A stretch of 17,616 bases of DNA from Bacteroidota bacterium (GTDB lineage Bacteria > Bacteroidota > Ignavibacteria > Palsa-1295), in the NCBI GenBank assembly GCA_025363505.1, contig JANYDV010000138.1:1-17616 (forward strand). The letters run 5' to 3'. Under the pieces are notes generated by a model. The model did no database searches, was not told the origin of the DNA, and saw only the letters and a list, made by a program, of their open reading frames with translations. The position numbers were made by a program, and so were the translations under genes. Position 1 is the stretch's first letter; each line of letters starts with the position of its first letter. Positions 7,126-15,696 of this stretch are shown here, in pieces.

Positions 7126-8889
7126 ATGAAACAACACTTACTGACCTTATTGGTGGTTTTCGCAGCTTTAATGTGCTTTGAGGGAAGTTATGCTCAATCC
7201 ATCTTTGGTGCTTATGATACAGCTTGTTATTTTCCAAAAGAGGATGATCCAACAGAAATTGATACTATTTATGGCGGCAAAGCGTATCAACATCTTGGCA
7301 ATGGACTTCGAAGCTTTCCACCGCGCGTTGGGGAAACAAATAACGAGCTTGCTTTTCACGGCTTACCCAATAACATCCCATTCTTAACAGAGGTACAGAC
7401 CGGTGAGAATTTTAACCTTCATAAACTGAGTGTTATTAAGAAACTATCGTACCAATTTCTTGATGGTTTTACTTGGGGGCATTTTCGATCACCAAATATA
7501 ACAGACATATTTTATGATGGTAATGCTGGTGGACATCCCAAAATATATTGGGCAGATGAAAACGGAGATTTTGATTCGGCACGATTTACTTCAATAGTAC
7601 CGACAGCTATAGAGGGTGGACATACAGGTGGCGGAAGCGCGTCATTTATTTCAGCATTTGCTACATATTTAACAAGCGATAGTGTCAACGACATTGTAAT
7701 GGGTATAAATGCGAATGGCATTAGTCCAGACTTTAATGACTCTATTTTTATAGTATTAGTAAAAGGTGGGGTGCAACTTGTCAGTCAAAAAGCAGCAAAG
7801 TGGGATGAGCGAATATTTTGGGGAGTGCCTGATGGTAATGCTGGTAGACTAGATACAAATCTCCGATATACAACAGTGGGAGACTGGAGGGGTGTAGGAA
7901 GAGAAGATGTAATAAGTTTTACTCCCGGTACCGGAAATTATTTTTATTATAGGAATGACCCTCCATTTATTCTTCAAAGACTAGTAAATTCAATGCATAC
8001 TGACACGCTAATCGTCGGCTCAAGTTGGTCATTGTTCAAAAAACTCTATAATAATGGTCCAGGCGGTGGGAAATTTATAGCATTTTCCAAAAAGTCATGG
8101 GACCATTCTTATGACCTTATCATCTCCCTTCCTCTCGATGCATCCACAGACCCCGCTGCATATAATGGTATTTGTTTCTTTCGTGGTGGCTCCGATTTTG
8201 GGAAGAAACGGTTAAGCCTCGATTCTGCTGACTTTTTCCTTCATTGCCCAGGTTACTATTCCGGTGATTTTGGTCAAGCTTCTTGGCCGCTTATCTCAGG
8301 CGCAGGTGATTTGACCGGAACGGGTAATCCTGTCCTCCTTACTTCAGGACATAGCGGTATTGGTTATGGATTTCTTGCATTCTATGTCTTAGGAAAGGCA
8401 ATGGATGATAAGATTGATGTCTTTATACCTTCTCATTATGGTGGTGGCAGTGCTGATACGATCGTTGCCACGAATAAAGGTTATAAGTCATTTATATCGG
8501 GTTCACCAGCGAGGATGTCACCTGAAGATCAGAATAATGGTATCTTTGAAAAAGGTAGTGTGGAAATACTCTACGGTGCTGAGAAAATCCCTGTTCGTTT
8601 GAATCCCACTTATAGCGAAACATCGGAGCCCATAAACGGAGCGATTGAAATATTTCCAAATCCGGTAGTGAGATCATTTAATATGACGTTGGTTTTAGCA
8701 TCAAGTCAATCATTGATGATCACCTTGCGTGATATATTGGGCAGAGTAGTATTTCAAGAACAACGGACATCATCCGGTGGGGAAGAAACGCTCCATGTTG
8801 AACTGCCTATACTCCTGTCCGGCACATACTTCCTCGAAGTAATTGGAAAAACCATCCGTGCCACTAAAAAAATTTCTGTCTTAGAATAG
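7126..8889 (+). CDS. Secreted T9SS type A sorting-domain protein with FG-GAP-like elements
   Basis: A 587-residue exported protein. An N-terminal signal peptide (MKQHLLTLLVVFAALMCF, cleavage near SYAQ) directs Sec export. Residues about 506-587 form a T9SS C-terminal sorting domain: IEIFPNPV (507-514), ITLRDILGRVVFQ (532-544) and LLSGTYFLEVIG (563-574), ending in KKISVLE. The protein should cross the outer membrane by type IX secretion and end on the surface or outside. The middle has Asp/Gly-rich segments typical of FG-GAP/VCBS beta-propeller blades (about 183-195 SDSVNDIVMGINA, 251-265 VGDWRGVGREDVISF, 391-405 SGAGDLTGTGNPVLL). The assignment of a propeller is inference. A second secreted protein starts one base after the stop. 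Ligand and role are unknown. The proteins of the T9SS machine are not encoded in this window. Confidence 0.88.
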   Translation: MKQHLLTLLVVFAALMCFEGSYAQSIFGAYDTACYFPKEDDPTEIDTIYGGKAYQHLGNGLRSFPPRVGETNNELAFHGLPNNIPFLTEVQTGENFNLHKLSVIKKLSYQFLDGFTWGHFRSPNITDIFYDGNAGGHPKIYWADENGDFDSARFTSIVPTAIEGGHTGGGSASFISAFATYLTSDSVNDIVMGINANGISPDFNDSIFIVLVKGGVQLVSQKAAKWDERIFWGVPDGNAGRLDTNLRYTTVGDWRGVGREDVISFTPGTGNYFYYRNDPPFILQRLVNSMHTDTLIVGSSWSLFKKLYNNGPGGGKFIAFSKKSWDHSYDLIISLPLDASTDPAAYNGICFFRGGSDFGKKRLSLDSADFFLHCPGYYSGDFGQASWPLISGAGDLTGTGNPVLLTSGHSGIGYGFLAFYVLGKAMDDKIDVFIPSHYGGGSADTIVATNKGYKSFISGSPARMSPEDQNNGIFEKGSVEILYGAEKIPVRLNPTYSETSEPINGAIEIFPNPVVRSFNMTLVLASSQSLMITLRDILGRVVFQEQRTSSGGEETLHVELPILLSGTYFLEVIGKTIRATKKISVLE

Positions 8890-8890
8890 A

Positions 8891-9751
8891 ATGAAAACTA
8901 AATTCATTATTATTACAGCGACGCTATTATTCATTGCGCCATCCTTGTTTGGGCAAGTGCCGCAACAAATTCCTACGGTGTCTGAATCTCGCTTTTTTCT
9001 TGCATCAAACTTTGCAGTTCTTGATGATAACGGAAAGCTCTCCGCGACCAAAAGCAATGAAGCAACCGTATCAGACTTGCTCTATAATTGGGAACAGAAA
9101 ATAGGCGCCCCGGCTGTCGTGAGAACTCCGAACAATCTTCTGAAAACGTTTGAGTGGCGCGTGGGAAACAATCAACACTTAATTGATGGAGAATATATTT
9201 TAAAAGACCTTCAATCAGCGCCATTACATTTACTGCCAACGACGACGACACTCTATTGTGATTTTATTTATCGAATTGATAAAGACGACTTTGATCAAAG
9301 ACGCATCAGTTCAGGCGATGAGACAATAGATGCACAAGCACCGCTATTTGTGGTTGAATACTATTTGAGATACAAAGAACACCCTGAAGATAGCAATAGC
9401 CCGATGCTCACACATTTGGTTGCGAATACTTCGTCGGACGATATTACTTTTTATAGTTCACAGCATCCGAGCTATCCTGAAGGTGAAAGCCGAGAGATAA
9501 TGTTTTTTCCCAATGCAGCGAAATATCAACCGATGGTGATGATCGGAGATAATCCGCTCAAGTCTCATCAGTACGCAATTCAGCGTAAAGTATTTGATTG
9601 TTTCTTCGACTCAACGCTCAATGGAACTCCGCATAGATACCAAGCAATAAATATTGAATGCCGTTTGCGCGCGGCTCATCAAGAAGGCAATCCTAAAGCG
9701 AATGTAGGAATATACATCCGCGGATTGCGAGTCAGGAGTAATCGTGAGTAG
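8891..9751 (+). CDS. Secreted protein of unknown function, partner gene of the T9SS cargo
   Basis: A 286-residue protein with a clear signal peptide (MKTKFIIITATLLFIAPSLF, cleavage near GQ). The mature part is mostly beta-predicted with no transmembrane segment, no lipobox and no T9SS sorting domain, so it is probably periplasmic or reaches the surface another way. Three cysteines occur in the mature chain (YCDF, DCFF, ECRL). I recognise no family. The ATG follows the T9SS protein's TAG after a single base, which makes co-transcription and translational coupling very likely and suggests related roles. It converges with trxB; only 22 bases separate the two stops and no terminator hairpin is seen there. 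Confidence 0.8.
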   Translation: MKTKFIIITATLLFIAPSLFGQVPQQIPTVSESRFFLASNFAVLDDNGKLSATKSNEATVSDLLYNWEQKIGAPAVVRTPNNLLKTFEWRVGNNQHLIDGEYILKDLQSAPLHLLPTTTTLYCDFIYRIDKDDFDQRRISSGDETIDAQAPLFVVEYYLRYKEHPEDSNSPMLTHLVANTSSDDITFYSSQHPSYPEGESREIMFFPNAAKYQPMVMIGDNPLKSHQYAIQRKVFDCFFDSTLNGTPHRYQAINIECRLRAAHQEGNPKANVGIYIRGLRVRSNRE

Positions 9752-9773
9752 AACTGAATGCTTAGAGTATGTA

Positions 9774-10715
9774 TTAATGCAACGGACTTGCATGCACAAA
9801 GCGCTCGGCATCAATTGCTGCCATACAGCCTGAGCCGGCAGCGGTAACGGCTTGGCGATAAACGTGGTCTTGGCAATCGCCACAAGCAAAAACGCCTTCG
9901 ATATTGGTGTTGCTCGTTTTCCCTTTGGTGATTAAATAACCGGTTTCATCCATATCAAGGACACCGTTAAATAAATACGTGTTTGGCTGATGCCCAATTG
10001 CTACAAACAAGCCATTGATTGGCATTTCCGTTTCTTCGCCGGTATTGGTATTACGGATTTTTGCACCGGTAACGGTCTTGCGACCCAACTCATCCGACTT
10101 TCCCAGTACTTCAGTTACTTCACTGTTGAGAAGCCATTTTATCTTGGGATTTGCTTTCGCACGATCCATCATAATTTGCGACGCACGAAATGATTCACGG
10201 CGGTGGACAAGTGTTACCGTTGAACAAAAATTTGTGAGGTAGTTGGCTTCTTCCATCGCCGTATCACCACCACCAACAACCAGCACATCTTGTTGCTTAA
10301 AGAAAAAGCCGTCGCAAGTTGCGCAAGCACTCACGCCATAGCCCATATAGAGTTGTTCGGATTCAAGTCCTAATAACTTTGCTTTTGCGCCTGTTGCAAT
10401 AATGATGGTTTCAGTTTTGTAAGACTTATCACCGACGGTAACAGTGAACGGTCGCTGAGAAAGATCAACACCGGTAACGGTATCAAATCGGCAATCAGCC
10501 CCAAAGCGCTGTGCTTGCTTACGAAAAATCTCCATCATTTCGGGTCCTTGAATGCCATGCTCAAACCCTGGGTAGTTTTCTACTTCGGTTGTGATCGTGA
10601 GCTGCCCACCGGGTTGATCTCCTTCAAACACAAGGGGCTTCATATTGGCACGTGCGGTGTAGAGTGCTGCCGTAAGTCCAGCCGGACCGGAACCGATAAT
10701 AATTACTTTTTCCAT
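9774..10715 (-). CDS. trxB: Thioredoxin-disulfide reductase
   Basis: A 313-residue low-molecular-weight flavoprotein that uses NADPH to reduce thioredoxin in the cytoplasm. The FAD-binding motif is GSGPAG (8-13), with QPGGQL at 34-39. The redox disulfide is C131-C134 in CATCDG. The NADPH domain has VVGGGDTAMEEA (146-157) and HRRESFRAS (171-179), and the second FAD motif is FACGDCQD (277-284). Length and motif order are canonical. The start ATG lies within the last codons of queG (13-base overlap), so the two are translationally linked. The gene ends the MBL-queG-trxB unit and meets the secreted-protein gene from the other strand. Confidence 0.97.
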   Translation of the reverse strand: MEKVIIIGSGPAGLTAALYTARANMKPLVFEGDQPGGQLTITTEVENYPGFEHGIQGPEMMEIFRKQAQRFGADCRFDTVTGVDLSQRPFTVTVGDKSYKTETIIIATGAKAKLLGLESEQLYMGYGVSACATCDGFFFKQQDVLVVGGGDTAMEEANYLTNFCSTVTLVHRRESFRASQIMMDRAKANPKIKWLLNSEVTEVLGKSDELGRKTVTGAKIRNTNTGEETEMPINGLFVAIGHQPNTYLFNGVLDMDETGYLITKGKTSNTNIEGVFACGDCQDHVYRQAVTAAGSGCMAAIDAERFVHASPLH

Positions 10716-11647
10716 TCTTGGTTATCTTGTGCTATAATATTTCTTTTTAATCCTGCAAGTTTTGCTCGCTTTATCGGCGAGTTCTTAAAACGTTGAGAAA
10801 ACTCTTCTTGCTCCATCAAAAGAATATCTTTTACAGAAAGTGAGAGATTTTCCTTCCGGGGCGCAAATGCACTGTTAGATGTCGGCGTTTCAAACCTATT
10901 CCAAGGACAAACATCCTGACAGATGTCACACCCATAAACCCAATGATCCATTTTCGAAGCCAATTCAACGGGAATCGGATTATCAGCTTTCAGCTCGATA
11001 GTAAAGTATGAGATACACTTCGTTGCCTCAAGTTGATATGGCGCGGTGATGGCACTCGTCGGGCAGGCTTCGATGCATTTTGTGCACGTACCACACATAT
11101 CAGATGCCGGAGTGTCTGGTTCAAGATCGAGCGATAAAATAATCTCCGAAAGAAACACCCACGACCCAACTTCACGAGTAATGACATTAGTATGCTTCCC
11201 TATCCAACCAATTCCGGCACGCTCGGCAATTGCTTTCTCAAGCAACGGACCTGTGTCAACATAATATCTGGCTTCAGTCTCAGGCACAAATTGCTTTATC
11301 TCAGAAAGCAATTTCTCCAGCATTGATGTAATCACTTCGTGATAATCATCCCCCCAAGCATAACGAGAAATCTTAAACATACCATCCTGTGGTGTTTCTT
11401 CAGGGTGGTAATAATTAAGAGCAAGTGAAAGAATACTCTTGGCAGAAGGAAGAATATTTTTTACATCACGACGTTTGTCTGCACCCCGTTCAAGATATTT
11501 CATTAGACCATGCGAACCACCGCCAACCCACTTATCAAACCGATCTGCTTCTTGATCGAAAGAATCGGCAGAGGTAATGCCTACACTTGTGAATCCTACC
11601 TCTAAGGCATACTTTTTAATGATTCGTGATAATTCCTGAGAAGTCAT
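10703..11647 (-). CDS. queG: Epoxyqueuosine reductase QueG
   Basis: A 314-residue cobalamin-dependent iron-sulfur enzyme that reduces epoxyqueuosine to queuosine in the anticodon wobble position of tRNAs. The family catalytic segment is YYVDTGPLLEKAIAERAGIG with the conserved acid D131, followed by WIGKHTNV. Two [4Fe-4S] clusters are supplied by C185, C188, C191, C195 (CGTCTKCIEACP), C211, and C240, C243, C247 (CDICQDVCPWN). SPIKRAKLAGLKRN near the C-terminus is also a family signature. It is shorter than the roughly 380-residue E. coli and Bacillus enzymes because the C-terminal helical-repeat extension is missing. The start is 20 bases after the MBL gene and the end overlaps trxB by 13 bases. 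Confidence 0.95.
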   Translation of the reverse strand: MTSQELSRIIKKYALEVGFTSVGITSADSFDQEADRFDKWVGGGSHGLMKYLERGADKRRDVKNILPSAKSILSLALNYYHPEETPQDGMFKISRYAWGDDYHEVITSMLEKLLSEIKQFVPETEARYYVDTGPLLEKAIAERAGIGWIGKHTNVITREVGSWVFLSEIILSLDLEPDTPASDMCGTCTKCIEACPTSAITAPYQLEATKCISYFTIELKADNPIPVELASKMDHWVYGCDICQDVCPWNRFETPTSNSAFAPRKENLSLSVKDILLMEQEEFSQRFKNSPIKRAKLAGLKRNIIAQDNQEWKK

Positions 11648-11666
11648 TTGTCTCGCATTCTACTTC

Positions 11667-12512
11667 TCAAGAAACAGACTTCGTCTTAAATCCGCGTTCG
11701 GTGGCTTCGATTGTTACAATCGCATCTACGGGATCGTGTTCTAAGAATAGCATCCACTTTTCTTCATACATTCGTGGGATGATGTTCTTTTTTTCTTCAA
11801 GGGTAGTTAACGGGAAATTATCATATCCCATAATATAAGGAAAATTGATATGTGCTTTGGTCGGCACAAGATCGGCACAGAAAAACAAATGGGTTGTGCC
11901 ATCGGTAATTTCAGGAAGTTGTTGGGCTTTTGTATGACCATTAAAAATGTGAAGGTTAATGCCCGGGAGCCATTCTCCGGGACCATCAATCTCGTGAAGC
12001 ATCCCTTCGGCTGCAAGCGGCTCCCAATCATTCTTTAAAAAACTTGCACGATCTTTTTCAGTCGGCTTTCTTGCCCAAGCAAGTGCTTCCCTTTGCACGT
12101 AATGTTTTGCATTCGGAAATGTAGGAACAAGTTTGCCGTCAGTTGTTTGTGTTACCGAACCGCCACAATGATCGAAATGCAAATGCGTTTGCAGAACATC
12201 GGTAATGTCTTCAGGTTTGAGACCAACCGCAGAAAGCGAAGAAATAATAGTAGCTTCGGAATTATCTAATTTATAGATCGAACGAAGTTTATCATCGTAC
12301 TTCTCCCCCATTCCCGAATCAATCAAAATGTTTTTTCCATTCCCCTGGACGAGTAATGCGCGCATTGCCATCGGGATACGATTCTGCTCGTCAGGCGGAT
12401 TTGATTTGCTCCAAAGATTTTTTGGTACTACACCGAACATTGCTCCTCCATCAAGTGCAAATGTTCCTGTATCGATTGGGGTAAGCGTATAAGGTCCTAT
12501 CTGTAACTGCAT
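11667..12512 (-). CDS. MBL-fold metallo-hydrolase
   Basis: A 281-residue metallo-beta-lactamase-fold hydrolase. Metal ligands are visible: H110, H112, D114 and H115 in THLHFDHCGG, H193 in FNGHT, D214 in FFCADLVP and H259 in FLEHDP. The pattern resembles the lactonase/AiiA-like group of hydrolases, but substrate cannot be assigned. No signal peptide is present, so it is cytoplasmic. The reading frame stays open upstream to an ATG at 12584, but that stretch contains the terminator of the preceding gene (12547-12571) and encodes a meaningless hydrophobic leader, so the ATG at 12512 (MQLQIGPYTL) is chosen. It is the first gene of a tight unit with queG and trxB. Confidence 0.88.
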   Translation of the reverse strand: MQLQIGPYTLTPIDTGTFALDGGAMFGVVPKNLWSKSNPPDEQNRIPMAMRALLVQGNGKNILIDSGMGEKYDDKLRSIYKLDNSEATIISSLSAVGLKPEDITDVLQTHLHFDHCGGSVTQTTDGKLVPTFPNAKHYVQREALAWARKPTEKDRASFLKNDWEPLAAEGMLHEIDGPGEWLPGINLHIFNGHTKAQQLPEITDGTTHLFFCADLVPTKAHINFPYIMGYDNFPLTTLEEKKNIIPRMYEEKWMLFLEHDPVDAIVTIEATERGFKTKSVS

Positions 12513-12546
12513 TTCGGAAATATTTTCTAAGAATAAATTAAACAAT

Positions 12547-12571
12547 AAAAAAGCGAGACATAGTCCCGCTT
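12547..12571 (-). terminator. Terminator of the DUF3078-like gene
   Basis: On the minus strand AAGCGGGA-CTATG-TCTCGCTT forms an 8-base-pair hairpin followed by TTTT, starting 25 bases after the stop at 12596. It falls inside the falsely extended N-terminus of the MBL gene and so helps fix that gene's start. Confidence 0.75.
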
Positions 12572-12595
12572 CTTTAAAATTCAATATGTCTACTT

Positions 12596-13450
12596 TTAGA
12601 AAACTGTATAAGTAATGCCCAATGCCAGACCTTCTTTGAGCTGGGTTCTCGGCGAGATGACATTGTCATTGATCAACTGTACGATAAAATTAACATTCAA
12701 ATATTTACTGATCTTTACTACAAGTGCATTGTCGGAGTGCACGATGATCTTATCCATCGTTTTGATCGGTGCAAACAGTTCGAGCTTTGACTTTATGAGC
12801 ACAGTACTATCAATTGGCACTTCAAGTTCGCTTACCGATTCAAATCCTCCTTCTATTTTTGTTGCCTCAACTTCAATCGTCTTCGAGTTATCGGCATAAG
12901 AGGTGTAGAGTTTGGTAAAGGTCTCTCGAAGTCCTATTCCCAATCGAGTCTTCAACTCTTTCATTGGTTGATAGCCCACACCTATTGTTTGTGTCGAATA
13001 TGCAGGATCAAGGAAATCGGAAACAGCTTTCTGCGAAGTATCGGCATACTTATAGCCGGTAGTAAATTGCGATTTGAATGTGACGCTTGCAAATGGGTTC
13101 ACATAGACACCCAGTTTGTAGATCATCACTGAAGAGAGATCAATTCTATCATCAGTCTTACGAATCCCTCTCTCACCAAGCTTCGTTTGCCCATAAGCAA
13201 AAGCATATTCGGTTGTCCAGTTGGTTGACAGCAAATCTTGCACCGACTTCCCGGCTAACATTGCTTGATAGGCAAGCGCATTTTCTCCGCCTTGTGCCCA
13301 ATCGGTATACGCAACTTGCGTCAGATTAAGCGAAGCAACCAATGTATGTTTCCATGGCGAAACAATCGTATCGGTTGTTTGCGCAACGGCATTTACGGCA
13401 AGAGTACAACAACAAACCACTAAGAGGCAGCGAAGGATTTTCGTTTTCAT
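12596..13450 (-). CDS. DUF3078-like outer-membrane protein
   Basis: A 284-residue exported protein of the DUF3078 type common in Bacteroidota. From ATG 13450 it has a signal peptide (MKTKILRCLLVVCCCTLAV, cleavage near VAQ). The mature start carries the family hallmark: WKHTLVASLNLTQVAYTDWA followed at once by QGGENALAY. The remainder alternates short amphipathic strands (for example DRIDLSSVMIYKLGVY, ALVVKISKYLNVNFIVQL) and ends in ...GITYTVF with a terminal Phe, as beta-barrel proteins do. The function of the family is unknown. The frame is open to an ATG at 13501, but those codons are read from the terminator hairpin of mscL (13469-13498), so the shorter start is right. Confidence 0.82.
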   Translation of the reverse strand: MKTKILRCLLVVCCCTLAVNAVAQTTDTIVSPWKHTLVASLNLTQVAYTDWAQGGENALAYQAMLAGKSVQDLLSTNWTTEYAFAYGQTKLGERGIRKTDDRIDLSSVMIYKLGVYVNPFASVTFKSQFTTGYKYADTSQKAVSDFLDPAYSTQTIGVGYQPMKELKTRLGIGLRETFTKLYTSYADNSKTIEVEATKIEGGFESVSELEVPIDSTVLIKSKLELFAPIKTMDKIIVHSDNALVVKISKYLNVNFIVQLINDNVISPRTQLKEGLALGITYTVF

Positions 13451-13468
13451 AAGTATAGGAGATAAATA

Positions 13469-13498
13469 AGAAGGTCGGAGTATCGACAACGACCTTCT
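13469..13498 (-). terminator. Terminator of mscL
   Basis: AGAAGGTCG and CGACCTTCT form a perfect 9-base-pair stem around a 12-base loop, 16 bases after the mscL stop. The following U-tract (TATTTAT) is moderate. Confidence 0.65.
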
Positions 13499-13513
13499 CA
13501 TTACGAAATAGTC

Positions 13514-13921
13514 TTACTTTGAGCGTAAGGCATCGCGAATTTCAGTGAGCAACACTTCTTGTTTGCTTGGCAGTGGAGGTGGCGGTGTTGGCAAGGCGGC
13601 TTCTTGTTTACGTTGCATTTTGTTCAGAGATCTTACGATCATAAATATACAGAAAGCAACAATTAAAAAAGTAATAACCGTATTGAGAAATACACCATAC
13701 TTTAATAGCACAGCGGGTTTATCACCGACAGCTTCTTTCAAAGTAATAGAAAGCTTCGCGAAATCAACACCGCTCATTGCCAACCCGATAGGCGGCATGA
13801 TGACGTCATCGACAAGCGAAGAAACGATTTTGCCGAATGCCCCACCGATGATGACACCGACTGCCAGATCAACCACACTGCCGCGATTGACAAATTCTTT
13901 AAATTCCTTCATCATTCCCAT
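13514..13921 (-). CDS. mscL: Large-conductance mechanosensitive channel MscL
   Basis: A 135-residue inner-membrane channel that opens under membrane tension and releases solutes during hypo-osmotic shock. The N-terminal amphipathic helix (MGMMKEFKEFVNRG) leads into TM1 with the diagnostic VVDLAVGVIIGGAFGKIVSS (residues 16-35). DDVIMPPIG follows, then a short periplasmic loop, TM2 (about 74-97) and the cytoplasmic helix ending in LLTEIRDALRSK. A proline-rich linker (PTPPPPLP) separates TM2 from this last helix. The start is fixed by a strong GGAGG (13927-13931, minus) five bases before ATG 13921; a TTG four codons upstream overlaps that site and is rejected. It is flanked by terminators on both sides, so it is monocistronic. 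Confidence 0.96.
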   Translation of the reverse strand: MGMMKEFKEFVNRGSVVDLAVGVIIGGAFGKIVSSLVDDVIMPPIGLAMSGVDFAKLSITLKEAVGDKPAVLLKYGVFLNTVITFLIVAFCIFMIVRSLNKMQRKQEAALPTPPPPLPSKQEVLLTEIRDALRSK

Positions 13922-13926
13922 AATAA

Positions 13927-13931
13927 CCTCC
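13927..13931 (-). promoter_or_regulatory. Strong Shine-Dalgarno site of mscL
   Basis: GGAGG with a five-base spacer to the ATG. It decides the mscL start and is the clearest ribosome-binding site in the window; most neighbours have weak or no such site. Confidence 0.8.
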
Positions 13932-13968
13932 AAATGATAATGAGTAAAACAATTTCTACTAAAATATG

Positions 13969-14008
13969 AAAAAAAAGAAGCCCACTCTGATAAAACAGAG
14001 TGGGCTTC
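13969..14008 (-). terminator. Terminator of the OmpA/TSP3 gene
   Basis: A perfect 13-base-pair stem (13977-13989 with 13996-14008) has a six-base loop and is followed on the minus strand by eight T (13976-13969). It lies 17 bases after the stop. Confidence 0.92.
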
Positions 14009-14025
14009 GGTTTGCGCAACAATAC

Positions 14026-15570
14026 TTATTTGGTACGCGAGAATTCGATACGTCGATTTTTCTGTTTATTCTCCGGTGTATCGTTCGGAGCGATCGGGCT
14101 ATCAGGTCCGAAGCCCTTGGTAGTCATACGAGTCGCAACGATGTTATGATCGACAAGCCATTGCTTCACAGAATTTGCACGGTCAAGCGAAAGTTTCGTG
14201 TTCTTTTTTGCATTACCCGAGTTATCGGTATGTCCGCGAATTTCGACTTCAAGTTCAAGATGGTTCTGAAGCGTTTTCAATGCTTTATTGAGTGAAGGTT
14301 CAGAACTTGGTCTGATCGTTGCCTTATTCACATCAAACTCGATCCCTTCGAGGGTGATTGCGCTACCGGCTTTTCCAAGGTCAAGTTCATCTTTCGGTAC
14401 AATTTTCTCGACATCATCATTTGCATCGAGTGGGTTTGTACCGCGTTTGACTTCGATACCATCATAGACACTTCCACCATCGGTGTCAGGGTTCAATGGG
14501 TTCGAATGATACTTTTGTACTTCCTCGCCATCGGTAAGCTGGTCACCATCGGTATCAGGTGCAAGCGGATTGGTCTTGAAGGTTTGTACTTCTTCGCCGT
14601 CCTTAAGACCATCACCATCGGTATCGGCTTTCAAAGGATCGGTATGATAAGTTTTTACTTCATCGCCATCCTTCAAGTTGTCGCCGTCGGTATCTGGGTT
14701 CAGGGGATCGGTTTTGTATTTTAATACTTCTTCACCGTCTGTCAAACCGTCACCGTCGGTGTCGGCTTTCAATGGATCAGTTGAGTATTTTTTTACTTCT
14801 TCGCCGTCTTTCAATCCGTCGCCGTCAGTATCTGCATTAAGCGGATTGGTTTTGTACTTATTGACTTCGTCACCATCACGCAAGCCATCGCCATCACTAT
14901 CAGGATTGTGCGGGTCGGTGCCGAGCATACGCTCTTGCTGATCGGTCAGACCGTCGCCATCGGAGTCATCATTCCCAGTATAGAATTGATACATCACACC
15001 AACCATAGCATGCCACCAACCGTCGTTACGCTCATCGTGAGCATTGTTCAAGTTATCGGTGAATGAAGTATTACCACCGACCTGAAGTTCGATACCCCAG
15101 TTATCACTAAGTTTATGATAGAGACCAAATCCCATTGGGATATAGAGCGAAAGCCCTGACGATTTGGCATCGATAGCCTTATTGATTGGCTCTTGGGTAA
15201 GGTTATAACTTACTACTCCAATACCAAGGGACAAATATGGTGACCATTCTGTAGATTGGAATGGAGTCAGGCGAACGCGCACATCGATAGGAATCATCGT
15301 CACTTTGTAATCCGAAAAACCTGACGGTGGGTTTACGCCGGAGTTTTGTATAAAGCCAACCCCAATTTCGGCACTGATCTGCTGATCGAGACCGCGGAGC
15401 CAGGTAAGATAGAGTCTTCCCATAGGTCCAAGTGCACGGTTTTCAGATTCATTCACACCGAAAGAAGCGCCGCCGCCTATTCCCAATGCCCATACAGCCG
15501 GGTCTTGGGCATAACTTTTGGAAACGAATCCCAAAAGTGAAAGCAACATTATTACAATAATTTTTTTCAT
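14026..15570 (-). CDS. OmpA-family outer-membrane protein with eight TSP3 repeats
   Basis: A 514-residue envelope protein with signal peptide (MKKIIVIMLLSLLGF, cleavage after SYAQ, residue 22). Residues about 25-198 form a beta-barrel-like domain of alternating strands. Residues 201-386 hold eight thrombospondin type 3 repeats of 23 residues (consensus DTDGDGLKDGEEV, then NPL), which bind calcium and form a stiff stalk. Residues about 405-514 are an OmpA C-terminal domain with RGHTDNSGN, D449 and R464 at the peptidoglycan-binding positions, LSLDRANSVKQWL and NRRIEF. It should link outer membrane to peptidoglycan. The ATG is followed by a normal signal sequence although no clear ribosome-binding site is seen. 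A strong terminator follows. A paralogue lies directly upstream, with about 200 bases between. Confidence 0.95.
   Translation of the reverse strand: MKKIIVIMLLSLLGFVSKSYAQDPAVWALGIGGGASFGVNESENRALGPMGRLYLTWLRGLDQQISAEIGVGFIQNSGVNPPSGFSDYKVTMIPIDVRVRLTPFQSTEWSPYLSLGIGVVSYNLTQEPINKAIDAKSSGLSLYIPMGFGLYHKLSDNWGIELQVGGNTSFTDNLNNAHDERNDGWWHAMVGVMYQFYTGNDDSDGDGLTDQQERMLGTDPHNPDSDGDGLRDGDEVNKYKTNPLNADTDGDGLKDGEEVKKYSTDPLKADTDGDGLTDGEEVLKYKTDPLNPDTDGDNLKDGDEVKTYHTDPLKADTDGDGLKDGEEVQTFKTNPLAPDTDGDQLTDGEEVQKYHSNPLNPDTDGGSVYDGIEVKRGTNPLDANDDVEKIVPKDELDLGKAGSAITLEGIEFDVNKATIRPSSEPSLNKALKTLQNHLELEVEIRGHTDNSGNAKKNTKLSLDRANSVKQWLVDHNIVATRMTTKGFGPDSPIAPNDTPENKQKNRRIEFSRTK
14413..14970 (-). repeat. Eight-copy 69-base coding repeat (TSP3)
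   Basis: Tandem 69-base units encode the 23-residue calcium-binding repeats. The DNA is conserved mainly at the DTDGDG and DGEEV codons. The eighth copy is the shorter terminal type (DTDGGSVYDGIEV). Being in frame and translated, this is not a CRISPR or non-coding satellite. Confidence 0.9.
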
Positions 15571-15696
15571 AGAGTTTTTTGATGGTTTAAAAATTTAATA
15601 ATATTAATTAACCCTTGTATTCAGTGAGTGGGGGTGGATTTTGTGGGTATTTTTTTCACAAATTCGGGGGCAATAACTTACTCCCCTCCCCAAAAG

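Noticed and set aside
13545..13937. Plus-strand open frame of 130 codons
   Set aside because: It is fully antisense to mscL, whose family identity and ribosome-binding site are certain.
14413..14970. Regular 69-base periodicity resembling a repeat array or CRISPR
   Set aside because: The units are contiguous, in frame and encode canonical TSP3 repeats; there are no unique spacers. Open frames on the opposite strand here are by-products of the repeats.
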